A DNA stretch of 64,000 nt. Origin: Chryseobacterium sp. CY350 (GTDB lineage Bacteria; Bacteroidota; Bacteroidia; Flavobacteriales; Weeksellaceae). Below are positions 35,671 through 43,963 of the stretch, piece by piece. The notes under the pieces are model-generated. The model saw only the letters and a list, made by a program, of their open reading frames with translations, was not told the origin of the DNA and ran no database searches. Location: NCBI RefSeq assembly GCF_027945075.1, contig NZ_CP116034.1:1488001-1552000 (forward strand), written 5' to 3'. Position 1 is the first letter of the stretch; each line of letters begins with the position of its first letter. The position numbers and the translations under genes are program-made.

Positions 35671-36264
35671 TCAATTAAATGTCTTTCTGAACTCCAGAGG
35701 CGATACGTTTGTCTTTGACTTGAAAAGTTTGCTAAAAGATTGTGAATGTTCAAAGACCAATCCATATGCAATTTCCGAAAAGAATAGATTCGTCGTTGAT
35801 AATTTTTCTTCAGCTTTTCTATGAATGTATTGCTGTGTGTTTAAGCCTGTCAGTGAACTCAACATGTCACTTACATAGCGTTGGGATAGATTTAATTCCG
35901 TATAGAATATTACCGATGGCATACCATTTTTCAAACTATTTTCTTCTTTAAAATAGTTGGTTAAAAGTTTGTCCAAAGAAGTGATAATGTCGTGATTGAC
36001 CGCTTTCCCTGTAATACATTGACTATTGTAAAAAAGATTGCTGTAATTCAACAACAGCACTAATTGCGACACCCTAACATCCTGGCTGAAAACGTCAATA
36101 TTGTTTTCTAATTCATTTGCTACAGTAACAAATAAATTGGCTGTAATTTCTTTTTCCTTTGCTGATAAAAACAAGGCTTCTGAAACATCATAAGAGAAAA
36201 ATCCAAATTGATTGATTGTTTTTCCCAATAGATAATTTCGGATAAAGTCGGGATGGAAATACAA
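35671..36264 (-). pseudogene. truncated AraC-family regulator
   Basis: The reading FHPDFIRNYLLGKTI ... FFSYDVSEALFLSAKEKEI and the end FKSKTNVSPLEFRKTFN match the middle and C-terminal parts of the common flavobacterial AraC regulators of about 290-300 residues. The N-terminal ligand-binding half is missing: an in-frame TAA (36276-36274) stops the frame just before LYFHPDF, and only a TTG is available as start. The first helix-turn-helix also looks shortened (HRKAEEKLSTTN where I expect a longer EKAKE-type helix). I read it as a decaying gene; a functional short form is less likely. Confidence 0.55.
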
Positions 36265-36634
36265 AGCGATCCCTTATTTAACTTTTTAGATAGTACACCA
36301 TCTGACAGGTTAGAATTAAATTTAAATTACGACACCAACGATAATATAGTGTTTGTCTTAAAAAAGTTGTCGTTAGCACATTTAATTAATGATTCATATG
36401 GTATTCATCATAATCAAGTATCATTATGTGCAAATAAGAACTTTACAGTGGCTATTTTCAAACCAGGCCCACTGCCATTAAAGACTGTTCACAGAATCAA
36501 AATGCAAACAAAAATAAAGTAATAGGCCCTTCACAATAGTTTTTTAGCGATATTGCAACAGAATGAAATATAATTATCATATTCCAATTTTCCAATCATT
36601 GACGTAACTTCATTAGGGTTATATTATATCACCT

Positions 36635-36642
36635 TAATTTTG
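36635..36642 (+). promoter_or_regulatory. candidate -7 box before the second histidine kinase
   Basis: TAATTTTG matches TAnnTTTG and lies 19 bases before ATG 36661. Confidence 0.4.
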
Positions 36643-36660
36643 TACTTTAGTAATGTAGTA

Positions 36661-37770
36661 ATGCTAAATACTTTCTTTATGCAGAATAAAAGTCAACAAA
36701 TAATCTCGTTAATTGAACTCAATGAAGAGCTGGAAAACTATTTTAGCAATACGATCATCCCTCAGCTTTTCGTAGATGCCAATCTGGTACTACGAAAATT
36801 CACCCCTCCTGCGATGAAGCATTTTAAACTGAAAGATGAGTTTATCGGAAGGCCACTGGAAGAAGTAGAAGAAAATTTTCGTTACCACTCTATCATTGAT
36901 AATATCCAAGTAGTGATTGCTACAGGAAAAATTTTGGAAAAAGAGATACAGACAACGGATCTTCGCTGGTATCAGATGAACATTCTACCTTATATTGTTC
37001 GTAAAGAAAGTAAAACGAATGGGGTCATTATCACTTTTATTGATATCACTTCCCGTATACGTGATCTGAAAGAGCAGGAAAGTATGATTGCTGAACACGA
37101 GCTCTTACTCGATACCGTTGCCCATGACTTAAAAAATCCGATTCATGGAATTGGAATGGTTACCGAGCTGCTGAGAAGATTGCAGGAAAAGAAAAACATG
37201 GAAAAGCTTCCGGTTTTACTCCATAATATAGAGAACAGTTTGGAGTCTATGAAGAAAGTTATTGGTGATTTGATGGATTTCCGTTGGAAGGAACCTAACA
37301 AGGTGGCAGCTGCGGAATTGATTGACCTGGAGAGTATACTGGAAGATGTAAGGTTGACCCTTGCCCCGCAGATTCAGGAATCACAAGCTGTGATTACCGT
37401 GAATCTCGAATGCTCAGAAGTCACATTTGTCAGACGAAAGCTGCGCAGCATTGTTTATAATCTTGTGAGTAATGCGATCAAATATACACGTGCAGACCAT
37501 CATCCGGAAATTACGATCACAAGTGTCAGAGAAGAAGATTATGTTGTATTCAGTGTTGCTGATAAGGGGATTGGCATGAATGAAAATGAGTGCACGCTTA
37601 TTTTTGAGAAGTTTCAAAGGGTAAAAAGTACGTTCGAAGGTTCTGGCGTCGGTTTATATTTGGTAAAAGCTATGGTAAATGCTGCAGGTGGCAAAATTGA
37701 ATTGGAAAGCAAACCCGGGAAAGGCTCTGTTTTTAAAGTATTCATAAAGATGGAACCATCTCTGATTTAG
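36661..37770 (+). CDS. PAS-type sensor histidine kinase (short)
   Basis: 369 residues from ATG 36661; a further ATG at 36679 is equally possible. A PAS domain of the CheR-linked type covers about 20-130 (IPQLFVDANLVLRKFTPPAM, DLRWYQMNILPY, GVIITFIDITSR). It is followed by HisKA (LLDTVAHDLKNPIHGIGM, phospho-His within AHDLKNP) and HATPase (NLVSNAIKYTR, ADKGIGM, GSGVGLYLVKAM). No membrane helices. No regulator gene is adjacent. The PAS_10-like sensor in front of a kinase suggests redox or small-ligand sensing in the cytoplasm, unspecific from sequence. Confidence 0.9.
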   Translation: MLNTFFMQNKSQQIISLIELNEELENYFSNTIIPQLFVDANLVLRKFTPPAMKHFKLKDEFIGRPLEEVEENFRYHSIIDNIQVVIATGKILEKEIQTTDLRWYQMNILPYIVRKESKTNGVIITFIDITSRIRDLKEQESMIAEHELLLDTVAHDLKNPIHGIGMVTELLRRLQEKKNMEKLPVLLHNIENSLESMKKVIGDLMDFRWKEPNKVAAAELIDLESILEDVRLTLAPQIQESQAVITVNLECSEVTFVRRKLRSIVYNLVSNAIKYTRADHHPEITITSVREEDYVVFSVADKGIGMNENECTLIFEKFQRVKSTFEGSGVGLYLVKAMVNAAGGKIELESKPGKGSVFKVFIKMEPSLI

Positions 37771-38311
37771 ATATCCAACCTTATTTAGCACATATTCCAA
37801 AAGTCTGCCGCACATTTGATCTTGTTTGTTCCGTGTTTATGCGTTCCTGGCTTTATGAAATATTACTAGAAAATCCATCATCAATGATTCGCTAACTTCC
37901 TTTTATTCATTAAAATATGCACAGGGGGGACAAGCGTATAAATTCAGCTCTATTCAAGTTGTTTGAAAGTTTAATATTTAATCCATGCTTTTAATATAGA
38001 ATCAAAATCATTTTATAATACATCTAATTTAAAAATATTCTAGACACATTTCTACTACACAAGTTTTTAACGTACCTAATTATTTTTAATTAACATTATT
38101 TATTTCTTCATTTTTTATAATTGTAAAAAATTTACGAATACCTTTTATTACCACTAGAGAAATTATTTCAACAGTATAACTCTTAATTATCAGCTACCCA
38201 TAGCTCCACTGAAAATTTTATGACAATAATCATAATTTCAACTTAATCCTTTTTTTTAAATTCGAAGAATTTTAAAAGATTTGAACAAAACGAAGAGCTT
38301 AAATATATATC
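37771..38311. other. 540-bp regulatory gap before the ketosynthase gene
   Basis: No gene-like frame. It contains the TATGA-N6-TCATA palindrome at 38218-38235; nothing else was recognised. Confidence 0.5.
38218..38235. promoter_or_regulatory. CRP-like palindrome TTATGA-N6-TCATAA
   Basis: TTATGA-CAATAA-TCATAA, perfect in both arms, 77 bases before the ketosynthase ATG. Copies occur before several other genes in this half of the window. Confidence 0.55.
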
Positions 38312-39370
38312 ATGACAAGTAAAATTATTGGTGTGGGAAGCTATCTACCCTCTGAAATCATACCCAATTCATTTTTTCAGAATCATCATTTCCTCGATGA
38401 AAATGGCAAAGAGCTCATGCAGAATAATGCTGTTATTGCAGAAAAACTTACAGAAATAACTGGAATACACGAACGGAGATATGCCTCCGAAAATTTGGTT
38501 GCTTCAGATTTAGGATTTTTTGCAGCTCGGGAGGCGATAAAAGATGCTCAGATCGATCCTGAATCAATCGACTATATCATATTTGCTCAGAATTTCGGCG
38601 ATATTTGCTACGGCAAAATACAGTCCGACGCAGTTCCTAGTTTGGCAGCACGAGTTAAACATCAACTTAGGATTAAAAATAATTACTGTGTTGCCTACGA
38701 TGTTTTGTTCGGATGCCCTGGATGGATAGAGGGTGTTATTCAAGGTCATGCATTTATTAGAGCTGGTATAGCCAAAACCTGTCTTATTATCGGCGCAGAA
38801 ACGTTATCAAGGGTTGTTGATGCTCATGACAGAGACAGCATGATCTTTGCAGATGGTGCAGGAGCTGTTATCATTCAGGCTTCCCGCGGCGAGGCGGGCA
38901 TTCAATCTCATACCTCGGCGTCTTTTACTCTTAATGAAAAAAACTATCTTGATTTTAGAAATTCTTATAATCGAGAAGATCGGTCGGCTACAAAATTCAT
39001 GAAGATGAATGGACGAAAAATCTACGAGTTTGCTCTTTCAAAAGTACCACAGGCTATGAAAAAATGCCTTGACGACAGTGGCTTTGCAATTCACAACCTA
39101 AATAAGATATTAATCCATCAGGCTAATGAGAAGATGGATGAGGAAATTATCAAGCGTTTTTACAAATTATATGATATACCCGTACCGGATGATATCATGC
39201 CAATGATCATAAGTAAGACTGGAAATAGCAGTGTAGCAACCATTCCTACTCTGCTCTCAATGATTTTAAATAACGAATTACCCAATCATCAATTAAGAGA
39301 AAATGATATTGTGTTATTTGCATCAGTAGGAGCAGGAATGAATATTAATGCTTTTGTTTATAAATTTTAG
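38312..39370 (+). CDS. KAS III (FabH)-like beta-ketoacyl synthase
   Basis: 352 residues, a thiolase-fold condensing enzyme. The Cys-His-Asn triad is complete: Cys135 in VLFGCPGW, His269 in ILIHQANEKM, Asn305 in KTGNSSVATIP. FabH-type enzymes start acyl chains by condensing acyl-CoA with malonyl-ACP; paralogues outside the fatty-acid operon often serve special lipids or secondary metabolites. The insert DENGKELMQNNAVIAEKLTE at the front is typical of these FabH-like paralogues. The gene is alone, without acpP or other fatty-acid genes, and is preceded by a CRP-like site. Its place among stress genes suggests membrane-lipid adaptation (inference). Confidence 0.85.
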   Translation: MTSKIIGVGSYLPSEIIPNSFFQNHHFLDENGKELMQNNAVIAEKLTEITGIHERRYASENLVASDLGFFAAREAIKDAQIDPESIDYIIFAQNFGDICYGKIQSDAVPSLAARVKHQLRIKNNYCVAYDVLFGCPGWIEGVIQGHAFIRAGIAKTCLIIGAETLSRVVDAHDRDSMIFADGAGAVIIQASRGEAGIQSHTSASFTLNEKNYLDFRNSYNREDRSATKFMKMNGRKIYEFALSKVPQAMKKCLDDSGFAIHNLNKILIHQANEKMDEEIIKRFYKLYDIPVPDDIMPMIISKTGNSSVATIPTLLSMILNNELPNHQLRENDIVLFASVGAGMNINAFVYKF

Positions 39371-39540
39371 TAATAAATCTGCAGATTGAAGATTAAGTAA
39401 ATTTTGTTGTTCTATCCAAAAATGATACGTTGATTATACGCAATAATGTATGTCAAAAAAAATTTCATTTGGAATTATTTTTGATTGTATCCATGAAGTG
39501 ATGTTTATTTCATATCCCACAATAAAAAAAATACTGAAAT

Positions 39541-39810
39541 ATGTTTAAAAAGACAATTAAAGAACTTTTGCTACAGGATTTGATAGAGACTAAACAGATG
39601 CTGATAGATGCATTTGACGACAAAGACGTTCCCTTTATCAAAGGTGGAGCAATTGACCAGTTTTTTACGAGTAAAGCTTTGGAATTTCAACGAAATGTCA
39701 TTTTTTACAATTCTATAAGTTCAGGATCTTTAGAGGAGAATGAAGAAAATAAATCTGAGATTTCACCACCTGTAGAAAAGATTGCGAACGATCTGACAGA
39801 TATCAAGTAA
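39541..39810 (+). CDS. small hypothetical protein
   Basis: 89 residues: helical start (MFKKTIKELLLQDLIETKQM), conserved-looking centre (DKDVPFIKGGAIDQFFTSKA), acidic end. No signal or membrane segment and no known family. It is followed after 143 bases by the 121-residue paralogue gene on the same strand, and may share its transcript. Confidence 0.5.
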   Translation: MFKKTIKELLLQDLIETKQMLIDAFDDKDVPFIKGGAIDQFFTSKALEFQRNVIFYNSISSGSLEENEENKSEISPPVEKIANDLTDIK

Positions 39811-39953
39811 AAACTCGTCTATTGATCTTATGCAGCGAGACCAAAATAAATAAAAACAGAACAGATCAAAGAAGACCTAATTTTTCAATAATTACTTTTT
39901 GTTACAGGTTAATTTGTGAAATTACTCAGTCACAATTTCAAAACAATAGATAT

Positions 39954-40319
39954 ATGACTCAGGCAGCTACATTGACATTGCTTCGTCAAATTTCAGAAGA
40001 TTACAAAGATAATCCTGAGCATATGTACGATGAAGCCGTCGCATTGTTACAATATGCAGCGGTACAGAAGAACATAGAATTTGACGGCTATTTTCGGACA
40101 AAGTGGGAAATTGAAGAGGATCATCCTATGACTTTTGGAGATGAATATTTTGAGAATGAAAACCGAAGTGAATTGTATGTTTATTTGGCTGCTGATGCGA
40201 GTAAAGAAATCTATGAATGTCTGGAATTCGCTTACAATTTAACCCATCAGCCAAACTTGTCAAAAGAACGATTACATCAGGAGATTAATTTGTTAAGAGA
40301 AGAAGGTGTAACCTTCTGA
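39954..40319 (+). CDS. 121-residue protein of a local paralogous family
   Basis: ATG 39954 starts MTQAATLTLLRQISED; the open frame extends upstream to 39822 with unlikely composition. The body has MYDEAVALLQYAAVQKNIEF, FRTKWEIEEDHPMTFGDEYF and ELYVYLAADASKEIYECLEF. The same layout recurs in the gene at 51691-52059 (GMQLVQARAIEKNISFDKFF, EWGLEAENVMTFDSEYFDDP, MYVFLSAVQDNDIFVALEYI) and, decayed, at 33363. All-helical acidic protein, no known family. Three copies in one window suggest a stress-linked expanded family (inference). Confidence 0.65.
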   Translation: MTQAATLTLLRQISEDYKDNPEHMYDEAVALLQYAAVQKNIEFDGYFRTKWEIEEDHPMTFGDEYFENENRSELYVYLAADASKEIYECLEFAYNLTHQPNLSKERLHQEINLLREEGVTF

Positions 40320-40403
40320 ATTGGCAAGCGGTCTTCACTACATTTAAATACGTTTCTATAATCGTAACCCACTTTTTTACTATCTTAGAGAAAACTGATC
40401 ACC

Positions 40404-40779
40404 ATGAAAAAACTTCTATTTTTTCTCATGCTTTTTCCTGCTTTTCTATTTGCTCAAAGTGACTGGGAATACGTGGGTACCGATTCCGAAAATGCTAAAT
40501 ATTATATTAAGGACATTAATAAGAAAAAATATTCGACAAAAATTACAGTTTGGATTAAGATTGTAGACTCTGACAAAACTGTTAAATCGAAGAAGGGCAA
40601 TATTATAATAAAAGGATTGTAGAATGCGATGATAAAACGATTGAAATAACCTCAATAACAAATATAATTTTGAAGGAAAAGTAATATTAAGTGATAGAGG
40701 AAGCTACAGACCCCAAGCGGTTGTTCCCGATTCCATTGGAAAAGCAGTAGTTATTCAAGCTTGTGCTCATCAGGATTAA
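40404..40779 (+). pseudogene. decayed secreted protein gene with two frameshifts
   Basis: The start is intact: signal peptide MKKLLFFLMLFPAFLFAQ, then SDWEYVGTDSENAKYYIKDI. The first frame stops at 40622. Sequence in the next frame continues sensibly (IVECDDKTIEITSITN), and a second shift is needed to read FEGKVILSDRGSYRPQAV, then VPDSIGKAVVIQACAHQD and the stop at 40777-40779. The composite resembles short exported flavobacterial proteins beginning SDWEYVGTD with a C-terminal PDSIG motif. Two indels within 100 bases point to a pseudogene, although sequencing errors are possible. Confidence 0.6.
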
Positions 40780-40826
40780 AAAAGAATCTGAACTTAGTTA
40801 TCTAAATGGAATTATTGATCAAAAAA

Positions 40827-40857
40827 AACTCCTAAAAGACTTCGCTTTCAGGAGTTA
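40827..40857 (-). terminator. terminator of the DUF2383 gene
   Basis: AACTCCT...AGGAGTT stem, read on the minus strand, ends in a seven-T run 22 bases past the DUF2383 stop. Confidence 0.75.
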
Positions 40858-40878
40858 ACCAAATGATAACTATATATA

Positions 40879-41331
40879 TTAATCTACATTCGTGTTAAGT
40901 GTTTCAAATTTCGCATAAGAAGATTTTAATTGTTCCAACTGATGGGCAACTACGCTCGTGCTCAGAGGGCATAAATTACCATCTTCCAATGCTTCTTCAT
41001 ATGCATCGATCGCAGCGCTTTCACCAAATACTACATTTTCTAATGTAGATTCCGCATGGTCTCCACTGAATGCATTTTTAACATCGATCCATGTTCTATG
41101 CAATGCACCTGCCGTTGTAGATGTATCATCCACTTCACCTCCCTTTTCACTGATTAATGCTATCAAATCGGATTTCATGGTCTGTGATTCTCTCACCATC
41201 TGATCATAATCATTTTTCAAAGATGAATACGTTTCCCATACTTTGTCTTCTACCTTACTAAATCCCTTGATTCGGTCGTTTGTAATATTCAACAAATCGT
41301 TTAAAGTTGAAACTGTTTTGCTGTTGTCCAT
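40879..41331 (-). CDS. PA2169/DUF2383-type four-helix-bundle protein
   Basis: 150 residues from ATG 41331 (MDNSKTVSTLNDLLNITNDR); a longer frame to 41358 adds nine residues. It matches the DUF2383 pattern of ferritin-like four-helix proteins: LNDLLNITNDRIKGFSK, ALHRTWIDVKNAFSGDHAES, ENVVFGESAAIDAYEEAL, HQLEQLKSSYAKFETL. Family members are stress-induced and of unknown biochemistry. It is monocistronic, with its own terminator, and is divergent from the small gene at 41758, which is preceded by a CRP-like site. Confidence 0.85.
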   Translation of the reverse strand: MDNSKTVSTLNDLLNITNDRIKGFSKVEDKVWETYSSLKNDYDQMVRESQTMKSDLIALISEKGGEVDDTSTTAGALHRTWIDVKNAFSGDHAESTLENVVFGESAAIDAYEEALEDGNLCPLSTSVVAHQLEQLKSSYAKFETLNTNVD

Positions 41332-41656
41332 AATAATATTTTTTGTTAGTGTACTCACATATTTGCAATAGCCGTACCATGTGGTATCTGTACAAATGCT
41401 AAATTTTTCATAAAAAATATAGAGGTATTATAAGCTGTTTTATAGTTCCTAAAACATTTTAGTGAAACATAGCCACTGTTTCCTAAACACTAAAAAACTT
41501 AATTTTTCTTGTACGTCGAAAAAGATTTCCATTTAAAAAGTAATAATAAAGGATACTACTAAGGGTTATCATTTAGTTATTAAAATCTGCGTTTGATCGT
41601 ATCAAGCTAAATGTTCCTGTACTTTCAAATATTTTTAAATAAATTTAGAAGACCAT

Positions 41657-41674
41657 TTATGACAATAACGATAA
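41657..41674. promoter_or_regulatory. CRP-like palindrome, one arm degenerate
   Basis: TTATGA-CAATAA-CGATAA, with the same first twelve bases as the site at 38218. It lies 84 bases before the ATG at 41758. Confidence 0.4.
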
Positions 41675-41757
41675 TCTAGTATGTTTAGCTGTACTATATT
41701 TAACATCCAGAACATTATCAGCAAGATGCTGATAATCCTACCAAATCTAAAGAAGAT

Positions 41758-42051
41758 ATGAAGAACAACACATCTTATAGCTTGACAAAAATTATATCAG
41801 CAGTTAATAATCAATTTGCAATATTAACTGAAGAGGAAGTCGAATTGTGTATTAGTAATGAAAGTGTATTATATATAAAACTAGGTAGTCTTACTTATCC
41901 GATTAATCATGAAACACTCTCCAGCTATTTGAAAAAAAATAATTATGATCAAAATAGTGAGGATGAAAATGAAGTCATAAGCAAATATTTAGTCAACAAA
42001 TTAATGACGTTGGTGAATGAAATGAGCTATGCGCATTCGCAAAAAAACTGA
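41758..42051 (+). CDS. small hypothetical protein
   Basis: 97 residues with no signal or membrane segment: LTKIISAVNNQFAILTEEEV, SVLYIKLGSLTYPINHETL, and a polar helical end. No recognised family. The upstream CRP-like palindrome and a TATGTTTA box (41680-41687, one mismatch to the -7 consensus) support expression of a real gene. Confidence 0.5.
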   Translation: MKNNTSYSLTKIISAVNNQFAILTEEEVELCISNESVLYIKLGSLTYPINHETLSSYLKKNNYDQNSEDENEVISKYLVNKLMTLVNEMSYAHSQKN

Positions 42052-42428
42052 TACTGCGAATAAGAAAGTGAAATTAAGTAAACTTATTTATGCGGACCAT
42101 TAGATGACCATTTAGTGGTCAACATGTACAAAACCCATCTAATTTAAACCATTTTTCGATCAATAGTTTAAATCAAGTTACATGTTCAAAAGGAGTCCTA
42201 TGGAATTATTTTATTTAATAATCACCGATTATCTTTGAAAGCGGTTTTGCATACGATCAACACAAAATAAGTTAAGTTGATCGTCCTTCATTATCGAGCA
42301 ATTTATTATTACAACAAGAAAAAGATAGTATAAAAAGTCAATTAATGTAAAAAGAGCCAATATCTAACTCGTTTTTACATTAAATTTGAAGACCTACTTA
42401 TCTGTAAAATTTTTTTACAATAATTGTA
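42052..42428. other. gap between convergent genes
   Basis: No gene. It holds a small hairpin (GACCA/TGGTC, about 42107-42121) and a 12-bp inverted repeat near the YihY stop, listed separately. Confidence 0.4.
42342..42383 (-). terminator. inverted repeat after yihY, probable terminator
   Basis: TTAATGTAAAAA and TTTTTACATTAA form perfect 12-bp arms, with GAG/CTC extending inwards, 46 bases past the stop of the YihY gene. Confidence 0.55.
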
Positions 42429-43391
42429 CTAATTAATAGTTTTGCCAGCTTTACTTCCAGCAGGCTCCGCACCAGGTACTATTTCCTTAGCGTCTTCTGC
42501 CGGAATGATTTGCGGACTCCATTTAGCATGTTTTGCGGGTTTAAGTTGATAACCCATTGTTTTAGTATAGACTTTTGTAAATTCCGCCCCGAAGAAAATA
42601 ATCTGGCAGGTATAGTTGATCCAGAGGAGCAGTAAAATAATGGTTCCTGCGGCGCCAAACGATGAACTAGGATTGAACTTATCAAAATAGAAAGTCAAAA
42701 TATATTTTCCAAGCGTAAAAAGCACAGCTGTTACTGCCGCTCCTACCCAAACAGACTTCCATTGGATCTGAATATCAGGCAAAATTTTAAACATAGCTGA
42801 AAAAAGAACTAAAGTCACTAAGAAGCCTACTGATAGGTTAATAATATTTACAAAAACAAGAGTCTCAAAACCAAACCTTCGGATAACCCAATCATTTGTC
42901 AGACCGATAAAAGAACTTAACAGCAGAGTAATTAGTAAAAGAAAAGCTATGACAATGATCATTCCTAACGAATTGGCACGGTCCAGCAAATATTTTTCCC
43001 ATGCCTTCTTAGGGGCGGCTACTACATCCCAAAGTTTATTCAAAGTTTTTTGAAATTGAAAAAACAACGAGGTTGCACCAAAAACAAGCGTTACAATCCC
43101 GACAATCTTCATGATTACATTTTTTTTGTCAATCATTCCACCTATAACCATATCCTCAAGACTTTTTCCGACATCCTTGCCCATCATGCTGCCGATTAGT
43201 TTAGTTATTTCGCCTTGTACAGCTTCTGCACCAAAGAATATTCCTGTAATCCAAATAACAATAATCAGAAGTCCAGGTATTGAAAAAATTGCACTGTACG
43301 CTAAACTCGCTGCTTCTGTACCTAGATCGCGTGCGCTCCAATCTTTATAAGTATCCTTTAAAATGTTCCAAAAGTTTTTTAGTTTTATCAT
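42429..43391 (-). CDS. YihY/BrkB-family inner-membrane protein
   Basis: 320 residues with six hydrophobic segments. Family motifs include SLAYSAIFSIPGLLIIVIWI, TLVFGATSLFFQFQKTLNKL, LFTLGKYILTFYFDKFNPSS and FGAAGTIILLLLWINYTCQI with FFGAEFTKVY. YihY/BrkB proteins are widespread integral membrane proteins of poorly known function, once misnamed RNase BN. The C-terminus is basic and Ala-rich. Monocistronic, between the HK/cyanophycin operon and a gene-free gap. Confidence 0.9.
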   Translation of the reverse strand: MIKLKNFWNILKDTYKDWSARDLGTEAASLAYSAIFSIPGLLIIVIWITGIFFGAEAVQGEITKLIGSMMGKDVGKSLEDMVIGGMIDKKNVIMKIVGIVTLVFGATSLFFQFQKTLNKLWDVVAAPKKAWEKYLLDRANSLGMIIVIAFLLLITLLLSSFIGLTNDWVIRRFGFETLVFVNIINLSVGFLVTLVLFSAMFKILPDIQIQWKSVWVGAAVTAVLFTLGKYILTFYFDKFNPSSSFGAAGTIILLLLWINYTCQIIFFGAEFTKVYTKTMGYQLKPAKHAKWSPQIIPAEDAKEIVPGAEPAGSKAGKTIN

Positions 43392-43963
43392 AATTAAGTT
43401 TTTATTTGCAAATCAATAATGGTCTAATACTACAGATTTATCATTCAATTTAAAGACCTTCAAATTCCGTACCTTGGATTGTTTTGAACAGCCATGGATT
43501 GATTTATTCATTTGGATAGGGTTAAGAATTACCAATTCCAGGAAGCTCTCCCTAAAGAAATATACCATGACGATTATAAGAACTCTATAACGGAGAAATG
43601 AATTTCGATTTCTGGATACCGGTCTATGAACAATTGTCCAGCATGATATGGTTGTTCCAATTTCGCAGAAAGAAGAATTTACCATACCCATTATGAAGAA
43701 AAGACACTTCGTGGAAATCTAGAGATTCCAAGGCCATTGCTCACATCAAAGTTTTAATCAAGAAGTTTATCTGACACTTCCTCAAGTAATGTGATTCAGT
43801 ATATAGTGCATACAATTATTTATTCCAAACAACTTAATGGTAGTTTGAATAACTTCTGAAGTAAATTCATTAGGATACGAGATATAAAATGTCGCGTCAT
43901 AAACTTTAAGGCAATACAGGAATTTTATAATTAAGAATTTATCAAAATTTATATACCCAAAGA
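43392..43963. other. 570-bp gap with no convincing gene
   Basis: A minus-strand 92-codon frame (43691-43413) has poor composition and was not accepted. On the plus strand a short protein-like run (FDFWIPVYEQLSSMIWLF near 43600) lacks start and continuity; it may be debris. Confidence 0.4.

Noticed and set aside
36253..36522. Plus-strand 89-codon frame MEIQSDPLFNFLDSTP
   Set aside because: It overlaps the truncated AraC gene on the other strand, has no recognised domain and no promoter; probably chance.
43413..43691. Minus-strand 92-codon frame upstream of yihY
   Set aside because: Unlikely amino-acid composition, no homology by eye; treated as chance.
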